A stretch of DNA of 64,000 bases from Forficula auricularia. Taxonomy: Eukaryota; Arthropoda; Insecta; Dermaptera; Forficulidae. Below the pieces are notes generated by a model that did not search any database, was not told the DNA's origin, and was given only the letters and a program-made list of their open reading frames with translations. The DNA lies in contig JALMQS010000435.1 in the NCBI GenBank assembly GCA_024734495.1, positions 1,329,651-1,393,650 on the forward strand, written 5' to 3'. The first letter of the stretch is position 1, and the number at the start of each line of letters is the position of its first letter. Made by a program: the position numbers and the translations under genes. Shown here piece after piece: positions 56,189 to 64,000 of this stretch.

Positions 56189-56886
56189 AGGTAGTTGTTT
56201 CACCATATGATTTTTCTTAGGATTTTTATGAAATTTAGATAGATTATTATTTAAATACTTCTACATCGATTGGTGGCAAAACGAAATTTATGAACAATAT
56301 AGTTCAGGAGATATTAAATTCCAAAGATAGAGTTTTTCAGACTCTTATACATTGCACCATACGGGATATCGGAAAGTTTACATACATATTTAATTATAAT
56401 TAAGAAACTCTTCTTACCATTGTTATAAAAAACTAAACCAACAATAAACAATAATTAATACATTTTTAAGAAAATTTTAATTCATAGTTACAACACAATT
56501 TCTGAGATAATAATGAATAAATAATGAAAAATTTACACTTAAAAACAAGCTGGCAACAATCATTTATTTAACCTAAAAAGTGGGTTAACTTTAGTATTTT
56601 TTTGACGTTTTTTCGCTTCAGCCATTGTTGGAACAGCTTTCAATCGCTTATTACGAATTTTTTGTTTTATAAATCTTTTATTATAATGTACTTTATCTGA
56701 CATTTCTATGATAAAATTTATACAAGCTCGGATAGAGTTGCCAGATTTGTCAAACGAGCACGCAATTGGCTAGATAGTGGTACATAATCAGCAAAAAGTT
56801 TTGGGCCTATGAATTATGAATCTTCATTGTCTGAACTATATAATCTAGCATTAACTTTTTGCTAGTATTGTCGCGAAACAACTACA
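56189..56886 (+). mobile_element. TTAA-flanked MITE, copy 2
   Basis: GGTAGTTGTTTC starts the element near TTAA (56185-56188) and GAAACAACTACA ends it before TTAA (56887-56890). It is closely similar to 28983-29875 without the SINE, so it serves as the empty-site comparison for that insertion. Confidence 0.85.
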
Positions 56887-56890
56887 TTAA

Positions 56891-57991
56891 GCAAAAAAAT
56901 AGTAGAAAAAACATGCATTTTATAATGCTTTGTGATTGTGACTCCCGCCCTTTGAGAAACTCATCCTTAAAGACGTATGTGTCAAAACATGGCAAACTTG
57001 TATCTGGATACATTTTTTATGAATTATTTCTCTATTAAACTTATCTACCAGATTTTTTCGTTTCGACAACCCTTAGTGTGTAAATAGCAAATAAATTGAA
57101 TATTTACGACCATTCATTTATCATTTACGTAGTTAATTTTGATTCCAATAAAACACCTAGATTATATATATGATTGATGATTTGGATTGGATATTTTAAA
57201 CTACCATAAAATATCGGGAACGACCGTTAAATATCAAAACTTTAAAAGATAAGGTCAGTATAACTAAGAGATTTGTTCCTTCGCGTGTCTGATGTTTCAT
57301 AAATAGAAGATTGATCTGTGTGGGGGTAAAATACTAATCTATCTGGATCTGATATGACAATTCATCTGCCAACAACATTTGTAAAACAACAAATCTCTCA
57401 TAAATCGCGTATGGTCAACTGTTCTATTAGTTTGTTATCTGTTGGCAAAAGGATTCCTAAATTTTTTTCTAGACTTTTTTATTTTTTTTGAAATATATTT
57501 AGTTTTGTTTCGATTCAGTAAACAATTCTTGCATTTGTTGTTAAAATCAACCCCTCCTCCGGCAATGGGATATTTTTTCTAGAAATGGTGAAAGCCAAAA
57601 AACCGAGGGAGATTTGTTCCTTCGCGTGTCTGATATTACATAAAAGTGGAAGATTGATATGTACGTATGTGGACGGTGAAACTGCTTAGCCTCTGACAGA
57701 TTGCAGTTTATCTGACTTTAGATTTAGGGGAAAAGAAGAGGATCAAGAGAGTGGAGATAATGAAGAATAATAGACTAGAATACAAAAGAATATTAATTGG
57801 GCAATTCAAAGAGGGTGTCCTTTGCTTTATCTAAATAATTATACAAACACATATAAGTATTTCCCGCTTTCTACTCACTTTAGATTTATTCCAATGTTGG
57901 CATCTACTTGTTTTATTTTCAAATATGTTATAACCTTACCTAGACAAATCTTTTATATTCATTTTAAATATAAAATTCTTCCAGAACTTGA
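56891..57991. other. Unassigned DNA with a direct repeat
   Basis: GAGATTTGTTCCTTCGCGTG with ~55 bp of similarity occurs at 57268 and again at 57609. No gene was recognised. Confidence 0.5.
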
Positions 57992-58715
57992 GGTAGTTGT
58001 TTCGCGACTAGCAAAAAGTTAATGCTAGAGTATATAGAACAGACAATAAGGATTAATAATTCATATGCCCAAAACTTTTTGCTGTTTATGTACCGATTCT
58101 AGCCAATCCCGTGCTCGTTTGACAAATCTGGCACCATTGTAAGAGATTGAATATTTTTATATTAAAATGATAGATAAAATACATTTTAAAAGTTAAAAAA
58201 TTTCTATAAAAATGGTTTTGTTATTTTTTAACAAATGTAATCAACGCCTACTTACACCTTATGAAAATTATAATTTTGAAAAAATCTAGCGCATGCGCAC
58301 TTTATACATCTTTCGCTGGTTAAATAAATGCGCTGTTGCCAAATTGTTTTTAGTGTAAATTTTTTTTATACATTTTTCATTATTTATTCATTATTATCTC
58401 AGAAACTGTGTTGTAACTATGAATCAAAATTGTCTTAAAATATGTATTGGTTATTGTTTAATGTTGGTTTAGTTTTTTATAAAAATGCTAAGAAGGGTTT
58501 CTTAATTACAATTAAATATGTATGTAAGTTTTCCGATATCCCGTATAATGCAATGTATAAGAGTCCGAAAAACACTATCTTTGAAATTTAATATCACCGG
58601 AATTATATTGTTCATAAATTTCGTTTTGTCATCAATCGATGCAGAAGTATTTAAATAATAATCCGTCAAAATTTCAAAAAAATCATAAGGAAACCCATTT
58701 GGCGGAACAACTACC
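57992..58715 (-). mobile_element. TTAA-flanked MITE, copy 3, reversed
   Basis: It is the reverse complement of the family: GGTAGTTGTTTCGCGACTAG at the left and GGCGGAACAACTACC at the right before TTAA (58716-58719). It carries ~150 bp of additional or diverged sequence at about 58140-58300. Minus-strand frames here belong to the element. Confidence 0.82.
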
Positions 58716-58820
58716 TTAAGTGACTTAATTTTTAAATTGAAATTTTTTCTAGTCATAAACTAAAAAAAGACAATAATTTTATTTAATTATTATTATTTAT
58801 TTGATTAATTCACTAAATAG

Positions 58821-58850
58821 TTTCGGTCACCACTGGTTGACCATCTTCAG
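58821..58850 (-). ncRNA. Hammerhead-ribozyme-like core
   Basis: On the minus strand: CTGAAGA, one extra T, GGTC-loop-GACC, GAAAC. It is nearly the same as the motif at 55535-55565. It lies 24 bp left of a Penelope-type endonuclease remnant, the context expected for ribozymes in Penelope-like terminal repeats. Confidence 0.45.
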
Positions 58851-58879
58851 AGGTAAATATATTTCTAGGCTTTTTGTAT

Positions 58880-59173
58880 CTTTTTTGCAAGTGTCACAGG
58901 GGGGAAATTTCAAGACTCTTGTGGCAAAGAATAAAAGAACATGTGTCATCGATCAATGGGAATAAGCTGGTCTCCGCTTTGTCTATTCTTGCTATCGACA
59001 ACAAACATAGTTTCAATGAGGGTGTGAAAATTCTAAATTATGAGATGAATTGGACCAAGAGGAAGATAAAAGAATCGCTTTATATATTGAAAAATATTGA
59101 TGAATGTGTGAATTTTAAAATGGATTCAGAAAACATATCAGAATCCTACAGTATTATAGTGTCATTGGTGTGA
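58880..59173 (+). pseudogene. Penelope-like GIY-YIG endonuclease remnant
   Basis: The frame shows RLLWQRIKEHVSSING, then KLVSALSILAIDNKHSFNEG, then VKILNYEMNWTKRKIKESLY and a tail to a stop at 59173. The R-KEH, SALS-HA-D--H-F, I---E-NW-KRKI-E-L series is the C-terminal half of the GIY-YIG endonuclease in Penelope-like retroelements, which nicks target DNA. The GIY-YIG start is not readable; the region before 58900 has only CKCHRGE in this frame, so a frameshift or truncation removed it. No reverse transcriptase precedes it. The hammerhead-like motif just upstream, in opposite orientation, could be part of the element's terminal repeat. Confidence 0.7.
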
Positions 59174-60855
59174 AAGTAATTGTTTTGTTTAATTGTATTG
59201 TTTGAGCAGGTAATCATATTTATATATAAGAAAATGTTATGAAGGTGTATTAATTGATATGTATTTTATTAAAATGAATTGACTCTTAATGAGTTTCTAG
59301 AATAGATTTATTTGTAATGATAGGTTTATTTATTTATTTATTTGTTTTTTTAAGGTTTATTTCATTAATAATTGACTGCATAATATGATAATTAAGAAAA
59401 AATAAAAATAAAAATAATATTTCAATTGGTCATCAGTTTAAAATTAATTCTAGTCAATAATAAATATTTTGTATGAATTATTGCTATATATGATGGATAT
59501 AAATGTGTGAAATATCTATGTCAATAGTCGTAAGTTAAGGATGATTTATGTATACAAAGTGACATTTTGAGAAAACCGCAAAAAAGACGAAATTGCAAAA
59601 TCTTCAAGTAAATATCAACTTCCCTTTCTTTGATTCTAATAAAAATCTTGAGGTACTTCTTCTAACCTCTAGATAGCTTAAGTTTCAAATTCCAAAGCTC
59701 TGCGACTTACCGTAGACCAGATATGAACGATTAAAATAAAAAATGTTTTTACTATAAGCTCCGAAATGAATTATTTTTTAAGCTCTCGAAAATGTTGGAA
59801 TAATTAAGCAGCCAGCCAGACTGATTAGAAAGAAGCAGCGTCGCCTGCATTCTCTAGGGTATGCATTCAATTAGAACGCTCTCTACTTCAAGTTGCATCA
59901 CCAGGCGGAGTTCAATATTCATTAAAGACCCCTAAAATCTGTTAATTTTTATTTAATGTGATATTTTGGGTTATACTAAAAAAAGAGATAATTTTAAAAT
60001 ATTCATTCAATTCATGGAAACGATAATTTTATTAGAAATATAAAATTATTTTGTAAAGGAATGATTGAATTGTGAAAGAATGAGTTACCATAATTACTAA
60101 CCATTAATCAATTTATTTAAAATTTTTGCATTAAAAGAAATATTTTATTATTTCTAGAAATTCTCAATCAAGTTGATAAGGGTCCCCCTTATCATTAACT
60201 ACCCTTCCATGACAGGCTTACAAAAGTAATTCTTTTCGAGATATTCAATCGAAAATATACTCTTTTAACTCTGTATAAAATATACTATTTAAAATGATTT
60301 TATTTTTTTGAAAATTAATATTTTATTTTTTCTAGAAATTCCCAATCAAGTTCATAAAGACTCAGAGCAAACCCCGCCCGAGGGCCAAATGTGGTAGTGG
60401 TACATTATTTATGTAATAATCCACGGCTCAACAGAATTAGCTGACTAGATTATTCCAAATATTTAGATTTGGGGTGTTGAATATATATTTTCAATAATTG
60501 AATGTACTTATTTGCTGAGGGATTTCAAAAGCTGTAACTCCCATATATTCGGGTTCAATTCACAGGTTGAGCGACTATCATGTTGCGGATTCCTGGGATT
60601 TGTAATGTGGTGGTTTCCGGAGGCCTTCCACAGGAGCGTAAATACTGATCAGAACATATAATTATGTAATATTTTTTTTATTTTATTATTAATAATCGAT
60701 TAATTAAATATTTTATTTTTTAGGCTTTGATGATCATGTTGTTAATTCGTAAGATTTTTTTGGATTAGACTACTCACGGTGAAATTAGAAATAATCGAGC
60801 AATGATGGATTTGCAGTCCTAAGATGATGAAAAATACAAATTCGGAATAAAATAA
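59174..60855. other. Unassigned AT-rich DNA
   Basis: A ~40-bp direct repeat containing CTAGAAATTC and CAATCAAGTT occurs at 60150-60183 and 60335-60360. No gene or known element was recognised. Confidence 0.45.
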
Positions 60856-61135
60856 TTTATTGGAACGTCATTTTCCTTCTCTAAAAACCGACGTTTTGTA
60901 GGATCTTGTCTCCATCTTCAGAGTTCAAAAGGTTCAATGAAATAAGCTTGTAACCACCTCTTTCTTGTCTCTTTCCACAGTGCTTGTTTGTTATTATAGT
61001 TGTCATTAACATCAACAGAATTTTTCCGAGCTGTGTAATAAAACAAAAAGGAGGTGGTTACAAGCTTCTTTCATCCTTTCAAACCCTGAAGGAGGGAAGC
61101 TCCTCTGAAACTTAGATGTTTAAGAGAATGAAAAT
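60856..61135. repeat. Foldback with hammerhead-like ends
   Basis: GGTGGTTACAAGCTTCTTTC (61052) is the reverse of the left part around 60940-60958. The minus strand at 60893-60922 reads CTGAAGATGGAGACAAGATC and then CAAAACGTC; the plus strand at 61085-61112 reads CCCTGAAGGAGGGAAGCTCC and then TGAAAC. Both are decayed relatives of the hammerhead-like family. Confidence 0.55.
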
Positions 61136-61250
61136 GACTTTGCACTAAACTATTTTATTGCTAATTTGCACTTTTCATTATCTGCCTTTCCATCAATTCT
61201 CCATCAAATTCTAAGAGCCTGTCACCCAAGTAATATATAGTACATAAATT

Positions 61251-61822
61251 TTATAATTTTTCTCATTAATATATCAAAGAATAATTGATACGTCAACGAG
61301 AATTATTTTGACCGCGCTTATTTGAAAAATATATTTTTATCTCGCGAGACTACTGCGGATTACGCTATTGGAGTCTGCGGAGTATTAAGTCTGGACCAAG
61401 AGAGAAAAAGATGTGATCCACTTAGCTACAATCCAACGTCATTTCGCGTATAGCCCGCTAGACATTCGGATGGATCACCAAGTGAATTTGAAATCTCAGA
61501 TGTTATATATTCGATCTCCCAGTCCAGAGCGCTAGATCTATTAGCATGTGTGTTAGATGCTTGCCATTAATTAACCCAATGTTTTCTACATTTGATTCAA
61601 TCGCGAATCTAATGTAGGGAATTTTTGTCAAATATAAGAATAATTGATACGTCTACGATCAATTATTCTTTGATATATTAATGAGAAAAATTATAAAATT
61701 TATTTAATATCATTATTTCAAGTTAGAAATATATAAATTCAAATATTATTTTCACTCAATATTTGACAAAAATTCCCTACATTAGATTCGCGATTGAATC
61801 AAATGTAGAAAACATTGGGTTA
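61251..61822. repeat. Two interleaved inverted repeats
   Basis: ATAATTTTTCTCATTAATAT with following bases (61251-61292) is inverted at 61650-61694. AACCCAATGTTTTCTACATT with following bases (61573-61636) is inverted at 61760-61822 and is essentially perfect over ~63 bp. The order is A-B-A'-B', so both hairpins cannot form at once. The enclosed 61300-61560 is GC-richer and has a tRNA-like look on the minus strand, but no clear boxes. Confidence 0.8.
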
Positions 61823-62004
61823 ATATATAGTACATTTAATATATTGTAAAATAAACTAACATTGAATTGAATTGTCTCTAACTATCTAAATCCATCATCA
61901 ATTAAAAAACCTTCAAAATTTAATGCTGAAACACCGGGAATAAACCTGAAAATTAAGTTATTTTCTAATTACACATTCAGTCTAACTAGCGAAATCATCT
62001 AGAT

Positions 62005-63129
62005 CTTGGGTTCCCAACCTTTTTGCACCTGCGTACCACTTGACTTTTTGAGAAATTTTGGCGTACCACCAGACCTAAATATTTTAATAACCGTATAATA
62101 TTTACTCTTCTAAAAGTGTTCAAAGGCTTTATTAATTCCTGAGAAAACTTCATATTTAATGGTTAGATATTTGTTTATTTATAACATGCTTATAATAAAG
62201 GAGAAATAAAAAGATTAAAATGGTATTAATTTATAGTTTTATTTATTACCCATAGGTCTAAAAACATACAAATAAAAAATTAGTACAAACTCAGCAAAAA
62301 ATTAATCATCATACAAAATATACTTTTATAGTCTTTAGTGCGAAACTTGTTGTTGTTTGCCTGAGATTAAAATATCAACATTGGGAGTAGTGGAACGATT
62401 CTTCACTCTTAAGTCCTCTTCAACACTTATTCTGCTTCTATGTTTATTTTTTATGTAGAAGCGTTCAAAACCACTCCACTCTCACACAAGTAACTCGTAA
62501 CAAATGGCATCAATAATAGCAGAGCTTGCCGGAAGCTCAAAGGGTATTCGGTTTTACATCCGATCCAGAAGTTAATTAAGGATTTATCTTTAAAATAATC
62601 TTTCACGGAACTATCTTCTGTAAGATCGATAAAACTTACTTTTAGTTCCAATTCATTTGGTGAGGTTTCCGAGAAAGGTTTTCCGATCCAGTCCACTTTT
62701 GAATAATCTTCAGAGAAATATTCCTTAAAGCTTTTTTGAAGGCCTTCCAAGTGAACAATGATATCTGCAACCACATCTGGCTTGGAGATATTTAATTTTC
62801 TTCAAAAAATGGTGATAGAGTGGGAAATGCAAATAAATTCTCCTCCTGTATTTGTGAACAAAACAGGACCAACTTTCTCTTGAAGGAGCTTTTTTTGTCA
62901 CTGGCTGTGAAGGCTGTTGTGTTTGGTCCCTGAAGTCCCAAGTTCAGTGTTTTGAGTTTGTCAAAAATGTCGGCTAGATTAGCCAAACTTGACAGCCATT
63001 CTTCATCAGCAAACAATTTTTTAATGTCATGATTTTTTTTCACTTAAAACATAAACGCACTCATGCGTACCACCTGAAACGTTCCCGCGTACCCCCAGTG
63101 GCACGCGTACCACCGTTTGGGAACCTCTG
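62005..63129 (-). mobile_element. hAT transposon with perfect 8-bp duplication
   Basis: The left end CTTGGGTTCCCAAC and inverse right end CAGAGGTTCCCAAAC are followed by shared GCGTACCAC words. ATCTAGAT flanks both sides (61997-62004 and 63130-63137). It contains the C-terminal part of a transposase on the minus strand. At 1,125 bp it is an internally deleted copy. Confidence 0.93.
62335..63043 (-). pseudogene. hAT transposase C-terminal part (ZBED5/FAM200-like)
   Basis: Reading leftwards: LFADEEWLSSLANLADIFDK, then LNLGLQGPNTTAFTASDKKS and FKRKLVLF, ending with FPTLSPFFEEN. In a second frame come VADIIVHLEGLQKSFKEYFS and then RQALLLLMPFVTSYLCES. In a third come KNKHRSRISVEEDLRVKN and a stop at 62335. 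The W---L--LADIF--LN-LN--LQG order and the final YLCES--- KN--RSR---E-DLR are the catalytic-domain end and dimerisation region of hAT transposases of the ZBED5/FAM200/SCAND3 kind. Frame changes near 62783 and 62455 and the missing N-terminus (BED finger, first catalytic residues) make it non-functional. Confidence 0.88.
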
Positions 63130-63260
63130 ATCTAGATCATAACATGAAATTAAGGCCTTAAAATATAAAATATTTTGATGAATTAATTAATTATATAATA
63201 GCTAGAAAAATAATTATTACATTATTTGGTTAAAGTAATGCTGTTTTTGTAATAAAAAGG
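63130..63260. other. Short AT-rich spacer
   Basis: The first eight bases are the right target duplication of the hAT element. Nothing else was seen. Confidence 0.5.
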
Positions 63261-63595
63261 TTAATTTTTTCCTAAAAAACGGTAAGTAGAATCAATTTTC
63301 TCCCTATAAAAGTTGTTTCCTTTTGAAAAATCTATCCAACGATACCCCACATGTCCATATATTTCTATTTGAAATTTTGAAGCTGTGTCCATCTGAATAT
63401 ATTTCCTGTTTGTTCCGGAAAATGAACTTTGAATCAAATCAATCCTCCAGTAAGAAAATGTAGGGTGATAGGGGTGGTGAGTATCACCTTGTATTTTTAA
63501 ATATATATCTTTTGAATCAAACAAAAAATTCAAATTAGCTATGTCTAATGGCAAGCTATATTCACTGAAACGTTCGATTTGTATTTTGATAATTT
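63261..63595 (-). CDS. Unidentified ORF fragment (about 110 codons)
   Basis: The frame is open from an upstream stop near 63598 to a stop at 63261. It includes QIERFSEYSLPLDIANLNFL, then a stretch with GDTHHPYHPTFSYWRIDLIQ, and ends STYRFLGKN. The composition is protein-like (many aromatic and charged residues, little low complexity), in contrast to most chance frames here. No Met start with context, no clear splice acceptor, and no family that I recognise. It sits between a hAT element and a foldback. It could be an exon, a transposon protein fragment or chance. Confidence 0.25.
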
Positions 63596-63616
63596 ATATA
63601 AACACACATAGTTATA

Positions 63617-63886
63617 GCAATTTGAACCGTGGAAGTTAAATAATGTAATCAATAATTTCTTATGTTAATTCTACATTTAGAAAATTATTTTATTATTTTT
63701 TTTGAAAAGGAAAAAATGAATTGAATTGGTAAAAGGCGCTCTTTGGCTATAGAAGAGAGACACAGGTTCGAATCCTGTTGGGTGCTCAATTCATTTTTTC
63801 CTTTTCAAAAAATTATTTTCTAAATGTAGATTTAACATAAGAAATTATTGATTACATTATTTAACCTTCGCGGTTCAAATTGCTTT
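63617..63886. repeat. Foldback with a tRNA-like core
   Basis: The left arm (63617-63727, containing GCAATTTGAACCG, TAATGTAATCAATAATTTCT and GAAAAGGAAAAAATGAATTG) is matched in reverse at 63786-63886. The ~58-bp core is GC-richer and holds a perfect B box GGTTCGAATCC (63765-63775) with T-arm pairing ACAGG/CCTGT. No D arm or acceptor stem is present. Confidence 0.8.
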
Positions 63887-64000
63887 AAGAAAAAAATAAA
63901 ACTAACGTTTAAAAAAGTTAATTTGTCTAAAACTCATAGTTATATAATTAATATAATGAAAGTGGAAAAAAAACTCTTTATTTATAAAAAAGATAAAATA
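63887..64000. other. AT-rich end of window
   Basis: Nothing was recognised before the window ends. Confidence 0.5.

Noticed and set aside
58502..58756. 84-codon minus-strand frame
   Set aside because: It lies mostly within the reversed TTAA MITE. The corresponding stretch in the other two copies does not keep the frame.

Overview
This is a very AT-rich eukaryotic window. Almost everything that can be identified in it is repetitive DNA. It holds Tc1/mariner, rosa-like DD41D and hAT DNA transposons, several MITE families, tRNA-derived SINEs, non-LTR retrotransposon and Penelope-like fragments, many foldback elements, and a large rolling-circle-type (Helentron/HINE-like) repeat family. There is no rRNA, operon, CRISPR or other prokaryotic feature. 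The repeat mix, a BESS-motif exon and short GT-AG introns point to an arthropod. A copepod such as a sea louse is my guess from the general look of the repeats; I could not test it.

Layout. 1-2650: quiet DNA and a 5'-truncated Tc1 element on the minus strand. 2658-5462: the first Helentron-like element. It carries a two-armed 119-bp satellite array, which is itself interrupted by a 931-bp palindromic DD41D element with a TA target duplication. 5495-7037: a second Tc1 element with a hairpin repeat nested in it. 7117-7387: a LINE reverse-transcriptase fragment. 7400-13150: mostly unassigned DNA. 13161-15732: a SINE, a hAT-like element with a nested hairpin repeat, a patchwork duplication and an 8-bp-TSD MITE. 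17568-17935: a probable BESS-motif exon. 18100-24030: repeat fragments, foldbacks and a repeat-within-repeat. 24427-24584: a candidate host exon with good splice sites. 24857-29880: MITEs, hAT elements, a short Helentron-like copy and a TTAA-flanked MITE with a SINE inside.

30141-42083 is the most striking block. Helentron-like termini and 119-bp satellite arrays surround a 7-kb array of about 28 copies of an unrelated 250-bp satellite. That array contains an eight-monomer higher-order repeat, duplicated as two 1,995-bp blocks. A 100-N scaffold gap hides its left junction. 42084-52700: a LINE 3' end, hAT elements (one shrunk to 46 bp but with a perfect 8-bp duplication), foldbacks, tRNA-like structures and an 85-bp tandem repeat. 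52697-55775: a nest of four elements in which one inserted copy shows that the Helentron-like family enters T-runs. 55790-59173: TTAA MITEs, hammerhead-ribozyme-like motifs and a Penelope-type GIY-YIG remnant. 60860-64000: foldbacks, interleaved inverted repeats, a hAT element with a broken transposase, an unidentified ORF, and a tRNA-like segment inside a foldback.

No intact, recognisable host gene is present. The window reads as heterochromatin-like intergenic or intronic DNA with a deep record of nested insertions. The possible new biology lies in (1) satellite DNA carried and apparently amplified inside Helentron-like elements, (2) hammerhead-like motifs recurring in foldback and Penelope-type repeats, and (3) tRNA-like cores between long inverted arms.
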